This document shows positions 1 through 9,185 of a stretch of DNA of 64,000 bases, in pieces; the stretch's first letter is position 1, and each line of letters opens with the position of its first letter. The DNA lies in assembly GCA_963780755.1 (NCBI GenBank), contig CAWACX010000001.1, positions 558,001 to 622,000 of the forward strand, in the 5' to 3' direction. Origin of the DNA: JALYNX01 sp963780755 (GTDB taxonomy: Bacteria; Actinomycetota; Acidimicrobiia; Spongiisociales; ZC4RG35). Below the pieces are notes generated by a model. That model did no database searches. It was not told where the DNA came from and worked only from the letters and a program-made list of their open reading frames with translations. Position numbers and translations under genes: made by a program.

Positions 1-152
1 TGGAGAGCGATGATCTGACCCGGCTGGTGCTCAGCCTCGAAGAGGAGATGCACGAGGCGGCCAAGGAGCTTCGTTTCGAGTACGCGGCCCGTCTCCGGGA
101 TGAGGTCAACGAGTTGAAGCGCGAGTTGCGCGAGGTGGCAGAGGCCGGTTGA
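1..152 (+). CDS. uvrB: UvrB excinuclease subunit, C-terminal end (partial)
   Basis: Only the last 49 codons are present, with the reading frame starting at base 3 and a TGA stop at 150-152. The visible residues form the UVR domain that binds UvrC: EEEMHEAAKELRFEYAARLR followed by DEV, matching the pattern of Glu/Met/Ala-Ala, Leu-x-Phe-Glu-x-Ala-Ala and Arg-Asp. UvrC has a UVR domain too, but this one lies at the protein's extreme C terminus, and an intact uvrC is found at 11987, so UvrB is the best reading. The gene starts outside the window. Confidence 0.88.
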   Translation, partial: ESDDLTRLVLSLEEEMHEAAKELRFEYAARLRDEVNELKRELREVAEAG

Positions 153-302
153 GTTACGAGCAAGCTGCCGACTGACAGGTTGGTCCGCTCTCACCATCGA
201 ATCACCCGCCGTGAGGCTCTCATGGGCCGAACTGTCCCAACAGTCGCGCTCAATCCTGCCGATATCGCCAAAGTACCCCGAGCGACTCTCTCCTGACAGA
301 TA

Positions 303-1502
303 ATGACACCCACGATGACGAGAAAGAGCCGCGCCGATCGCCCTGTGGCCATGGCCGTTGGCGTCCTGATCGTTGCAGTGGGGCTGATTAGTTGCTACCG
401 GGCGATCATCCTCGAGGCGCCGTTTCCGGTGCCGGTGACCGACTTCGGTCGTGACCTGTTCGGAGCACGAGCAGCACAGCTTGGTGTAAATCCTTATCAG
501 ACGCTGGGGGAGCTCTCCGTTGAAGTCCATGATTGGATTGTGCCGGCAGAGGCTGTGGACTATTGGGTCGCCCATTCGCCGGTTTCAATCGCGTTCGCCC
601 GAGGCTGGCTTGCACTCGCCGGGCCGGCTGCAGCCGAGAGCCTCGTTGAAGTGTTGACGGCATTCTTTCTCGTGGGTCTCTTGTGTTGGATCTGGTGGTG
701 CGGCCGTAGAAATTGGTCGAGTGAACGTGCTCTTGTCGTGACGGGAGGACTGGCGGCGACACTTGGATTTCGCCTGGATGCCTTTTGGCTACAGGGTGCG
801 GGCTTAGCCGCCTTGCTTGTCGCTGGGGTATTCACCCTCGAAAAGGGCGGGCGACATAAGGAGGCGATAATCCTTCTCGGCGTTGTGGTCGCCTGGCGAC
901 CCTGGCTGGCTCCGTTGGCTTTCGTGCTGCCATCGAGCCGATCCGGATTCAGGGATGCCGTGTGGGTGGCGTTGGTTTCGATCACGGCAACTTTCCTGGC
1001 GCTGCCCTGGGTGGGAGGCGTGTCAGCGCTGCGCGGCTGGCTGTTGGAGGCCCTGCCAGCCAACCTGGAGCAGTATCACGGATACGAGTGGAACCTGAGC
1101 CTCACTGCCCTTATACCCCCGGCTTTGATAGCGAGCGTGATTTACCTGGCGCTTTGTGCCCTGCTACCGGTCATTCGCCGCCAGCTGCCCACCGAGCGAT
1201 GGCCGCAACTCGGGGCAATCGTCATCTTGGGTTTCACTCCGCTGGTATGGTCGCACTACTTGCTTGCAATTGTTGCCATGCTCGTCTATTGGACGACCAT
1301 GAGATTCAATCGAGCAATCCTTGTCCTGATGCTCGTGGCGTGGCCCTTGGCGTCTCTTTCGCCTCTGTTGTCTCGCCTTACGTGGTGGGCAGCCCTCGTC
1401 ACCCTCGTCGTTGATCTGATTGCGGGCGCGAAACTTCGTCGTGTCGGTTCAAGGCTTGCTGACCCTGCCGACCATCCCACCTCGCTCGCCGGAAACGAGT
1501 AG
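303..1502 (+). CDS. Polytopic membrane glycosyltransferase, GT87/DUF2029-like
   Basis: This 399-residue protein is dominated by hydrophobic segments (about nine or ten), with an N-terminal membrane anchor near residues 14-34. After it comes the stretch DFGRDLFGARAAQLGVNPY, which resembles the Asp-containing first external loop and the Gly-x-Asn/Asp-Pro-Tyr signature of DUF2029/GT87 polyprenol-phosphate-dependent mannosyltransferases. In that family a lipid-linked sugar is transferred outside the membrane onto glycans. The next gene, 7 bp downstream, encodes a protein of similar layout, so the two are likely co-transcribed. An ATG at 315 is an alternative start; no strong Shine-Dalgarno precedes either. 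The substrate cannot be told from sequence. Confidence 0.65.
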   Translation: MTPTMTRKSRADRPVAMAVGVLIVAVGLISCYRAIILEAPFPVPVTDFGRDLFGARAAQLGVNPYQTLGELSVEVHDWIVPAEAVDYWVAHSPVSIAFARGWLALAGPAAAESLVEVLTAFFLVGLLCWIWWCGRRNWSSERALVVTGGLAATLGFRLDAFWLQGAGLAALLVAGVFTLEKGGRHKEAIILLGVVVAWRPWLAPLAFVLPSSRSGFRDAVWVALVSITATFLALPWVGGVSALRGWLLEALPANLEQYHGYEWNLSLTALIPPALIASVIYLALCALLPVIRRQLPTERWPQLGAIVILGFTPLVWSHYLLAIVAMLVYWTTMRFNRAILVLMLVAWPLASLSPLLSRLTWWAALVTLVVDLIAGAKLRRVGSRLADPADHPTSLAGNE

Positions 1503-1509
1503 CTCGGGG

Positions 1510-2703
1510 ATGAAAAGTCTCATTTGGTCGGCGCGCCCCCAATCGATGAGAGCTCTGGTCGTTGTGGTAGTCCTTTGCAGCCTTGCCTTGGCGGCATTTG
1601 GAGTATTCACAGTTGGGGATCTCGAGGAGGCAACATCCACTTCGGATGCAACGGCTGATTGGCTCGTTGCGTCTGCATTAGCCGACGATCTCGACCCCCA
1701 CGCAGATCTGCGCGACCTGGCAGACAACTACGGCGTCCAGTTCTGGGAATCTGAGACCCGGGAAAGTCGAATCTTGAAGCATCCGCGCACACCGGGCGCC
1801 CTGGTTCTGCTGTTGCCCATGTCGTTGTTGCCGGCGACCCTGGCGTATGTCGCCTCGCTGATCCTAAGCACGTCGCTGATTGCCGCTGGGACGATCATGC
1901 TCAGCAAGCACTATTCGCTGACGTGGCTCGCGAGCTTGCTCGTGCTTTCGTACTGCTTTCTCTCAGGCTCGGCGAGATGGTCCATCCTCTTCGGCTCACA
2001 AGGACCGGTCCTCTTCTTCGGCGTGGCGCTCTTCTTGGTTCTCCTCGACCAGGAAGACACTCCATGGACGGGCGTTTCGCTCGCGGTGGTCGGGACACTC
2101 AAAGTCTTTCCGCTCATCCTGATGGCGGTGCTGATAGCCCGGAAGCAGACAAGGGCCATGTTGGCTGCGGTGGGAACGCTCGCTGCCCTCAACCTCCTGC
2201 CCCTATTTCTCCCGAATGTCAGCATCGACTCGACTCTGACCGCTCTGACGACTACTGCCTCGAATTGGTTCGAAGCCGAAGGAAACATCGGTCTCATCGC
2301 ATCAATGGAACGTGTTCTGGGCGTCGAGCCCATGCCGGCCTTGGCTATCGGGTTGACGGCAGTCGCCTTGGCCTCGCTCTTGGTACTTCTTCGGAGCCCA
2401 CCAAATGGAACGGCCTCGTCCTTTCTATTGTGCGTTTGCGTGCTCGCTCTTCCTGTTGCCTGGCCGCACTACGTCCTCGCCATCGTCCCTGCCGTGGTGG
2501 TGGGCCTAGGTGAGAACGTGGACAAGAGGACACTGGGATATCTGGTGTTCATCGGCGCAATGTTGACGATTCCTTTCCGACCCTTAATCCTCCAGACCAC
2601 TGGTTTGGCGCTTGTGGCCCTCGCGTTCGGCGTGTCGGTATGGAGATATCAGGGTCGACGTGGAGACCGAGTCAGTGGGTTGCTGGTGGAGGTCCCAGGA
2701 TGA
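1510..2703 (+). CDS. Polytopic membrane glycosyltransferase, GT87/DUF2029-like (second copy)
   Basis: This is a 397-residue membrane protein with about ten hydrophobic segments. The frame is open further upstream, to 1420, but the ATG at 1510 sits 7 bp after the preceding stop and is followed directly by a short basic stretch and a membrane segment, so it is preferred. An acidic external loop follows the first segment (DDLDPHADLRDLADNYG), as is usual for GT-C enzymes. A positively charged loop and an AWPHYVLAIVPAVV-type late segment resemble DUF2029 proteins. It probably acts with the upstream gene in building a surface polysaccharide. The family call is moderate and the substrate unknown. 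Confidence 0.6.
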   Translation: MKSLIWSARPQSMRALVVVVVLCSLALAAFGVFTVGDLEEATSTSDATADWLVASALADDLDPHADLRDLADNYGVQFWESETRESRILKHPRTPGALVLLLPMSLLPATLAYVASLILSTSLIAAGTIMLSKHYSLTWLASLLVLSYCFLSGSARWSILFGSQGPVLFFGVALFLVLLDQEDTPWTGVSLAVVGTLKVFPLILMAVLIARKQTRAMLAAVGTLAALNLLPLFLPNVSIDSTLTALTTTASNWFEAEGNIGLIASMERVLGVEPMPALAIGLTAVALASLLVLLRSPPNGTASSFLLCVCVLALPVAWPHYVLAIVPAVVVGLGENVDKRTLGYLVFIGAMLTIPFRPLILQTTGLALVALAFGVSVWRYQGRRGDRVSGLLVEVPG

Positions 2704-2794
2704 AGCTCGGAGACACCTCGTGCTGCACGGCAAGTTCCTCGTTCGTGATTGTCAAGACACGCCACGATCGAGCCGATTCGTTTCTGGACGTCCC

Positions 2795-4193
2795 ATGAAA
2801 AAACTCTCGGTTCTCATGCCCGTTTACAACGAGTCGCGGACGCTCCGCACCATCGTGCAGCGGGTGCTCGATTCACCGGTCGACCTGGAGATCGAATTGG
2901 TGTGCGTCGACGACTGCTCCAAGGACAACTCGTTGGAAATCCTCCGTGAGTTGGAGGCCGAGGACTCGCGGATCAAGGTGGTCGCCCAGCCAGTGAACAT
3001 GGGCAAGGGCAAGGCGATCCGCACTGCCATCGAGCATATGAGCGGCGACATCGGGATCATCCAGGACGGTGACCTCGAATACGACCCTGAGGAATATCCG
3101 CTGGTCATCGGGCCCATCCTCGAAGGGAAGGCGGATGCAGTCTTTGGCTCCCGCTTCGCTGCCAGTCCAGTGCGACGGGTGCTTGTTCTTCTGGCACTCA
3201 TTGGGGAACAAGGTCCTCACCGCCCTCTCCAACATGGCCAACGACATCAACCTCACCGACATGGAGACCTGTTACAAGGCGGTCAAGGCCGACGTCCTCC
3301 AAGACCTGCGTTGACAAGTGATCGCTTCGGAATCGAGCCCGAGATCACTGCTCGGCTTGCGCGGTTGGGCGTCCGGATCTACGAGGTGCCCATCAGCTAT
3401 CACGGGCGGACCTATGCCGAGGGCAAGAACATCGGGTGGCGCGATGGCGTTCAGGCGCTGTGGCTGATCTTCAAGTTCCGATTCATCGACACCAGATCTT
3501 CGGTCGATCCCGGGCACTCGACTCTGGAGAGCCTGTCGGCTGCTCCGGGAGTCGCACGGTGGACTATCGAACAGTTCCACCACTATCTAGGGAAAAAGGT
3601 CTTCGAGGCGGGATCGGGTCGGGGGAACCTCACCGGTCATCTCATCGACCGAGAAACTCTGGTGGTCGCCGACATAGACGACCGCCACATCAGGGAGATC
3701 GAGAAGCGCTTCGGGCATCTCGAGAACTTGAAAGCGGTTCAGGGCGACCTCGAGGACCCGGGACTCTACGAGAAAATCCCTATCGGACTTCGACAGTGTG
3801 CTCAGCGTCAACGTACTCGAGCACCTGGACCACCCGGACGCCGCGGTGTCGGAGTTCTACAAGGCCACACGATCGGGAGGGAACCTGCTGGTGTTGGTTC
3901 CGGGTCATGATTGGTTGTTCTCCGACGCCGACACAGCGCTTGGACACCGGCAGCGGTTCACGGAACAGTCTCTGCGGCGCTTGCTCGAAGAGGCCGGCTA
4001 TGAAGTGGTCGAGGTTCGCCAGTTCAATCGCCTTGGGGTCCTCGGCTGGTACGTGAACAAGATGTTGGGCCGCACCGACATCGGCCCCTGGCAGGCCCGA
4101 GTTTTCGGGGTGCTCCTTCCGCTCGCGAAGCTTGTCGAGAGCCTGACTTTCCTGCCCGGGCTCAGCCTGGTGGCGATCGGCAGACGTCCGTGA
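2795..4193 (+). CDS. GT2 glycosyltransferase-methyltransferase fusion, frameshifted
   Basis: The N-terminal half, from MKKLSVLMPVYNESRTL, is a dolichyl-phosphate-mannose-synthase-like GT2 domain with the VDDCSKDNS and QDGDLEYDP nucleotide-sugar motifs. The C-terminal half is a class I SAM methyltransferase, with motif I FEAGSGRGNLT near base 3600 and a later NVLEHLDHPD motif. The frame must be changed near 3185 (before FWHSLGNKVLTALSNM), near 3310 (before DRFGIEPEI) and near 3785 (before SVNVLEHL). Read through, both domains are complete at about 465 residues. The stop overlaps the GTG of the next gene (GTGA, 4190-4193). The shifts look like homopolymer sequencing errors, such as CGTTG for CGTTTG near 3310. 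The likely role is modifying a lipid-linked sugar in the surrounding glycan locus. Confidence 0.72.
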
Positions 4194-5311
4194 CCGAACC
4201 CGCCGTGGCTGGCGAGACCACCGGTCACAGGAGGGCGGGGTGGAGCAAAGCCCCCCTGATCGTGGGGCTGGTCGGAATGCTCCTAGCCTCGTTGATCGCC
4301 CTGCGGGTCTGGCAGGCATTCGATCGCGACGCCACGATCTTCGTTGCGTTTGGCGTCGAGTCAGTCGAAATCAACGAGTACGCAGAGGATCTTCTCGGTC
4401 GCGAGGTGCTGAAGCGTGACAACCAGGGCCACGACGGCAAGTTCTTCTTCGTGCAGGCCAACGACCCGTTGCTTGTCGACCCGCAGGAGAACGCGGCCGT
4501 GCTCGACCGCCCCCTATATCGGAGTCAGCGGATGTTCTACCCGTTGCTCGCCGGCGGAGCGGGTGCCTTCGGCCCCGAAGTGGTTGTCAACGCCCTGATC
4601 GTGATCAATGTCCTCGCGATGGGAATCGGCACCTGGGTAGTCGCCCACCTCGCGATGCGGATGGGTGGCTCGCCATGGTGGGGTCTCGCATTCGCCCTCA
4701 ACCTGGGCTTCATCAGCGAGATGAACATCGACGGCGCCGGCGTGATCGCAGCGGTGGCTGCCTTCGGTGCGGTCGTGATGCTTCTCGATGAGAAGCTCGG
4801 TTGGGCAGTCGCCCTGCTCACGATCTCGGCACTTTCCAGAGAGGCGATGCTGATCGCGGCGGTGGGATCGGCCTTCTGGCTGTGGCGAAGGGACAGGAAG
4901 AGGGAAGCGATCTGGGTCACTGCGGTCCCGTTGGGCGCGGTGGTCCTGTGGGCGCTCTATCTCCGGCTACGGATCGACTTCGACACTGGGCTCTCCGAAG
5001 TCCAGGAAATCGGACTGCCCTTCGTCGGGTTCTTCAACGCATTCGAGCTCTGGCGTGACGACCCGCTGAACATGGTTGCCGGGCTGGCGATGATGGCCCT
5101 GTTCATCCTCTACACCAGGCGAGTGCTGATTTCGGGTGAGCTAGTCGGTTGGGCCTTCCTCGGATTCGTCCCCCTCGCCCTGCTCTTCACCCGCCAGGTC
5201 TGGCAGAGCTACTTCGACATCACTCGGGCCACCGCTCCTGTGATCACCGCGTTCGTGCTGCTCGTCTTCATCTCGGGGAGAGTCGCGCAACGAACAAGTG
5301 TTCGCCCCTGA
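4190..5311 (+). CDS. GT-C-like polytopic membrane protein
   Basis: A GTG start overlaps the stop of the GT2-methyltransferase gene. The 373-residue product has an N-terminal membrane anchor near residues 22-42 and about nine further hydrophobic segments. The first periplasmic loop holds GHDGKFFFVQANDP and, further on, YRSQRMFYPLLAGG. Very similar pairs of motifs occur in the proteins at 8226 and 9143, so the three are paralogues. This layout (acidic loop after the first segment, then many segments) is that of lipid-linked-sugar-dependent GT-C transferases and of proteins annotated as surface glycopolymer formation factors. No biochemical role can be assigned. Its last codons contain the LexA site of uvrA. 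Confidence 0.6.
   Translation: MTEPAVAGETTGHRRAGWSKAPLIVGLVGMLLASLIALRVWQAFDRDATIFVAFGVESVEINEYAEDLLGREVLKRDNQGHDGKFFFVQANDPLLVDPQENAAVLDRPLYRSQRMFYPLLAGGAGAFGPEVVVNALIVINVLAMGIGTWVVAHLAMRMGGSPWWGLAFALNLGFISEMNIDGAGVIAAVAAFGAVVMLLDEKLGWAVALLTISALSREAMLIAAVGSAFWLWRRDRKREAIWVTAVPLGAVVLWALYLRLRIDFDTGLSEVQEIGLPFVGFFNAFELWRDDPLNMVAGLAMMALFILYTRRVLISGELVGWAFLGFVPLALLFTRQVWQSYFDITRATAPVITAFVLLVFISGRVAQRTSVRP
5291..5304. promoter_or_regulatory. LexA (SOS) box upstream of uvrA
   Basis: CGAACAAGTGTTCG is a perfect 6+6 palindrome (CGAACA, two bases, TGTTCG). It fits the LexA operator of Gram-positive and actinobacteria, CGAAC-N4-GTTCG. It lies 48 bp before the uvrA TTG start. A plausible -10 hexamer, TACACT at 5319-5324, lies 14 bp downstream, so bound LexA would cover the promoter. 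The site overlaps the last codons of the preceding membrane protein gene, which makes an independent uvrA promoter here likely. Confidence 0.8.
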
Positions 5312-5352
5312 TCTGGATTACACTGTCGTAACTAAGGCGACCAGGCGGAGTC

Positions 5353-8175
5353 TTGTCCACCGACTCGATCCTCATCAGGGGCGCCCGTGAGAACAACCTG
5401 AAGAACCTCACGGTCGAACTGCCCCGCAACCAACTCATCGTGTTCACGGGGCTCTCCGGTTCGGGCAAGTCCTCGCTGGCGTTCGACACGATCTACGCCG
5501 AGGGACAGCGCCGATACGTGGAGTCGCTGTCGGCGTACGCCCGTCAATTCCTGGGTCAGATGGACAAGCCCGACGTCGACTTCATAGAGGGGCTGTCACC
5601 GGCGATCTCCATCGACCAGAAGACGGCGTCACGAAATCCGCGCTCCACAGTGGGCACGGTCACCGAGGTCCACGATTACCTCAGGCTTCTCTTCGCCCGG
5701 ATCGGGATCGCCCACTGCCCCAACGATGGGACGCCGGTGGCCCGACAGACCCCCCAACAGATCGTTGACCGGATCCTCGAACTGGAGGAAGGCACCCGCT
5801 TCCAGGTGCTGGCACCGGTGGTCAGGGGGCGCAAAGGGGAATACGAGGGCTTGCTCTCCGACCTGGCGAAACAGGGATTCGCCCGGGCCCGAATCGATGG
5901 CGAGGTCCGCGAGCTCACCGAGGAGATCAAGCTCGACCGCTATTACCAGCACACCATCGAGGTCGTGGTCGATCGACTGGTCCGCAAGGAAGGCATGGCG
6001 CAGCGCCTCACCCAGTCCCTGGAGACGGCGCTGTCGCTGACCGAGGGGGTGGCCGACATCGAGATCGAAGGCGGTCCCACGCTCACCTTCTCCCAGCACC
6101 TGGCCTGCTCCAAGTGCGGGCTCAGCTTCGAAGACCTCCAGCCACGCAACTTCTCGTTCAACAGCCCCTACGGTGCCTGCCCGGAGTGCTCCGGGATCGG
6201 CACCCGGTACCAGGTCGACCCCGAGCTGGTGATCGGCAATCCCGAGCTCTCCCTGGAGCAGGGGGCCGTCTCGATGTGGGCCTCGAACCGCATGCGCTAC
6301 TACTACCGGCTGCTCAGCGGTCTGGGCCATGCCTACGGGTTCTCGATGGACACTCCTTGGGGAGAGCTCTCCGAGGAAACCCGCGAGCTGATCCTCTACG
6401 GCACCGGTGAGGAGCGGATCACGGTTCAATACGTCAACCGCTTCGGTCGGAAGCGGCAATGGACCACGACTTTCGAGGGTGCCATCCCCTTCCTCACCCG
6501 GCGGCACGAGTCCGCGGAGTCGGAGTCGGCCAGGGAGTACTACCAGGAGTACATGGCGGAGGTCCCATGCGACGCCTGTGGGGGCGGGAGGCTCAACCCG
6601 GTGACGCTTGCCGTGACCATCGATGGGCGCAACATCGCCGAGGTATCCGACCTGAGCCTCGGTGACGCTCAGGAGTTCTTCGAGCGCCTACAGCTGTCCG
6701 AGCGGGACGCCAAGATCGCGGAGCGGGTGCTGAAGGAGGTCCAGGCCCGGATCAAGTTCTTGTTGGACGTCGGGCTCGACTATCTGACTCTCTCCCGGTC
6801 GGCGGCCACGCTGGCGGGGGGAGAGGCCCAACGCATTCGCCTCGCCACCCAGATCGGGTCCGGCCTCGTCGGCGTGCTCTACATCCTCGATGAGCCTTCG
6901 ATCGGGCTCCACCAGCGCGACAACCAGCGATTGATCGAGACCCTGCTCCGGCTCCGGGACATGGGCAACACCCTGATCGTCGTCGAGCACGACGAGGACA
7001 CCATCCGAGTCGCCGACCACATCCTCGACATCGGCCCCGGTGCCGGGGAGCACGGGGGGGACATCGTGGCCCAGGGGACGCTGGCCGACATCACCAAGGC
7101 CCAGGACTCGATCACCGGGGATTACCTGGCGGGGAGACGACAGATCCCCGTCCCACTGATTCGGCGTCCCGGGAACGGCGAGGCGATCAGGGTGCTGGGG
7201 GCAACAGAGAACAACCTTCAAGGACTGGACGTCGACTTCCCGCTCGGGGTGTTCACCGCCGTCACCGGGGTGTCGGGCTCGGGGAAGTCCACCTTGATCG
7301 AAGAGATCCTCTGGAAGACGCTTGCCAACCGGGTGAACCGGGCGCGGGTGGTGCCGGGACGTCACAAGCGGATCGAGGGCATCGAGTTGATCGACAAGGT
7401 GATCGACATCGATCAGTCCCCAATCGGCCGCACTCCCCGGTCCAACCCGGCCACCTACACCAAGTTGTTCGACCACATCCGGGCCCTCTACTCCCAGACC
7501 AACGAGGCACGGGCCCGCGGTTACAAGCAGGGTCGGTTCTCCTTCAACGTGAGAGGTGGCCGCTGCGAGGCTTGCTCGGGCGACGGGACCATCAAGATCG
7601 AGATGCACTTCCTCCCCGACGTCTACGTGCCCTGCGAGGTGTGCGCTGGAAAGCGATACAACCGGGAGACTCTGGAGATCCTGTGGAAGGGGCACAACAT
7701 CTCCGAGGTGCTGGAGATGTCGGTGGAGGAGGCGCTGGGCCTGTTCGAGAACCAGCCCAAGATTGTCCGCATCCTGCAGACCCTTTACGACGTCGGTCTT
7801 GGCTACGTGAGACTTGGCCAGCCGGCGACCACTTTGTCCGGTGGAGAGGCGCAGAGGATCAAGTTGGCGTCCGAACTAGGAAAGCGGTCCACAGGTCGCA
7901 CCTTCTACATCCTCGACGAGCCGACGACCGGCCTCCACTTCGAGGACATCCGCAAGCTGCTCCAGGTGTTGCAGCGGCTGGTCGATGCGGGAAACACGGT
8001 GGTCGTCATCGAGCACAACCTCGACGTGGTCAAGTCGGTGGACCATGTCATCGATCTCGGGCCCGAGGGTGGCAGTGGTGGGGGACGGATCATCGCCACG
8101 GGAACCCCCGAGGAGGTGGCCCAGGTGGGGGAGAGCTACACCGGGAAGTTCCTTAGGGAGCTGGTCGGAGGCTGA
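5353..8175 (+). CDS. uvrA: Excinuclease ABC subunit A (UvrA)
   Basis: This is a full-length UvrA (940 residues), the damage-sensing ATPase of nucleotide excision repair. Both ABC modules are seen. The first has a Walker A GLSGSGKS at residues 33-40, and its LAGGEAQRIRLA signature lies near 490. The second has Walker A GVSGSGKS near 639 and LSGGEAQRI near 830. Zinc-binding cysteine clusters start at about residue 253 (CSKCGLSFEDL) and 738 (CEACSGDG, later CEVCAGKRY). The start is TTG at 5353, preceded by AGGCGGAG. UvrB ends at the start of the window and UvrC is at 11987, so all three excinuclease subunits are nearby. A LexA box upstream predicts DNA-damage induction. Confidence 0.98.
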   Translation: MSTDSILIRGARENNLKNLTVELPRNQLIVFTGLSGSGKSSLAFDTIYAEGQRRYVESLSAYARQFLGQMDKPDVDFIEGLSPAISIDQKTASRNPRSTVGTVTEVHDYLRLLFARIGIAHCPNDGTPVARQTPQQIVDRILELEEGTRFQVLAPVVRGRKGEYEGLLSDLAKQGFARARIDGEVRELTEEIKLDRYYQHTIEVVVDRLVRKEGMAQRLTQSLETALSLTEGVADIEIEGGPTLTFSQHLACSKCGLSFEDLQPRNFSFNSPYGACPECSGIGTRYQVDPELVIGNPELSLEQGAVSMWASNRMRYYYRLLSGLGHAYGFSMDTPWGELSEETRELILYGTGEERITVQYVNRFGRKRQWTTTFEGAIPFLTRRHESAESESAREYYQEYMAEVPCDACGGGRLNPVTLAVTIDGRNIAEVSDLSLGDAQEFFERLQLSERDAKIAERVLKEVQARIKFLLDVGLDYLTLSRSAATLAGGEAQRIRLATQIGSGLVGVLYILDEPSIGLHQRDNQRLIETLLRLRDMGNTLIVVEHDEDTIRVADHILDIGPGAGEHGGDIVAQGTLADITKAQDSITGDYLAGRRQIPVPLIRRPGNGEAIRVLGATENNLQGLDVDFPLGVFTAVTGVSGSGKSTLIEEILWKTLANRVNRARVVPGRHKRIEGIELIDKVIDIDQSPIGRTPRSNPATYTKLFDHIRALYSQTNEARARGYKQGRFSFNVRGGRCEACSGDGTIKIEMHFLPDVYVPCEVCAGKRYNRETLEILWKGHNISEVLEMSVEEALGLFENQPKIVRILQTLYDVGLGYVRLGQPATTLSGGEAQRIKLASELGKRSTGRTFYILDEPTTGLHFEDIRKLLQVLQRLVDAGNTVVVIEHNLDVVKSVDHVIDLGPEGGSGGGRIIATGTPEEVAQVGESYTGKFLRELVGG

Positions 8176-8225
8176 ACGTCGCCAAGCCGCTCAACGTCGA
8201 TTCGGGGCCTGCCGATCAACACCGT

Positions 8226-9185
8226 GTGATCCGTCGTGAATTTCGACTCGAGGTGCTCGTGGTCTCGGTGATCGTCTTGCTCGGAGCGTTCTACGTGCGC
8301 GCCGAGTACGTCCCACCGTGGGCCGAGCGCAATCTCGAGATCGCCGAAGAGAAATGGGACTTGCCGGTCTCGGATGTCAGCCCGTGGTTTTCGGCATGGA
8401 CACTGGGCGATGGGCAGGCCTATGCAGTGATCGCCGCCGACCCTCTCGGCCTCAGGTTCGGCGACGATCTCCGCGAGCCCGGGTACCGCTACCAGCGTGC
8501 CGGTTACTCGTGGCTGGTATGGGCGGCAAGCGGGGGCCAGGCCGGGCTGATCCCGTACGCCCTGGGTCTGGTAGGCGCCCTGGCGGTGATCGGGTCACTT
8601 CTGCTTGCCATCTCCCTCCGGGAGCGTCTCGGGCCCGCGGCATGGTTCATCGTGCTCAATCCCGCGCTTTTCATCGGCTTCGCCGGCGATACGGCAGAGC
8701 CACTCGCAATTCTCCTGCTCGGACTGACGCTGGCGTCAAACAGTGTCCTGGCCGCAATCGCGCTTGGAGTCACCCGGCCCGACTACCTGATCGCGGCATT
8801 GGGCCGATGGAAGCCATTCCTCGCCGGAATCGCCGCGGCCGCTCTACTGGCGGCTTATGCCGTCTTCCGATTTGGGCTGGAGGGCCTGATCCCGAATGGC
8901 GGCAGACTGGGCCTGCCGCTGGCCGGCTACCTGGAGCACCCTTCTTTGGCAGGGTGGGTGCTCGCCGCCCTCGCCGCCGGGACCGGTGTCATCGGGATCA
9001 AATATCGGAACTGGACCTGGGTGGCGGTAGGTCTCTTCGTTCTCTGCTTCTCCTATGACGTCTTGGAATTCCCGGTCAACGCATGGCGGGCGGCAGGCTT
9101 GATGCCGGTCCTTTGGGCATTCGGGCCGGTCGTGACCCGCGCTCAGGAGCTCGGATCGGCGGAGGTGGCTCCGGCCGCTCTGTGA
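8226..9185 (+). CDS. GT-C-like polytopic membrane protein (paralogue)
   Basis: The 319-residue product starts at GTG 8226 and has one N-terminal membrane segment (about residues 9-24) and some seven more. It shares the paired motifs of the genes at 4190 and 9143: GDGQAYAVIAADP in the first external loop and YRYQRAGYSWLVWAA after it. It is about 50 residues shorter than the product at 4190. The gene converges with the one on the other strand at 9143, and their 3' ends overlap by 43 bp. No Shine-Dalgarno is evident, so the start is uncertain. Function is unknown; a membrane glycan-assembly role is inferred from its paralogues and neighbours. Confidence 0.55.
   Translation: MIRREFRLEVLVVSVIVLLGAFYVRAEYVPPWAERNLEIAEEKWDLPVSDVSPWFSAWTLGDGQAYAVIAADPLGLRFGDDLREPGYRYQRAGYSWLVWAASGGQAGLIPYALGLVGALAVIGSLLLAISLRERLGPAAWFIVLNPALFIGFAGDTAEPLAILLLGLTLASNSVLAAIALGVTRPDYLIAALGRWKPFLAGIAAAALLAAYAVFRFGLEGLIPNGGRLGLPLAGYLEHPSLAGWVLAALAAGTGVIGIKYRNWTWVAVGLFVLCFSYDVLEFPVNAWRAAGLMPVLWAFGPVVTRAQELGSAEVAPAAL

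Noticed and set aside
153..302. The uvrB-GT87 gap as a site for a terminator or small RNA
   Set aside because: No stable inverted repeat with a T tract and no clear promoter elements were found in these 150 bases.
5629..7695. Two long minus-strand ORFs inside uvrA (292 and 335 codons)
   Set aside because: They are antisense frames of a conserved gene with strong codon bias, with no motifs.
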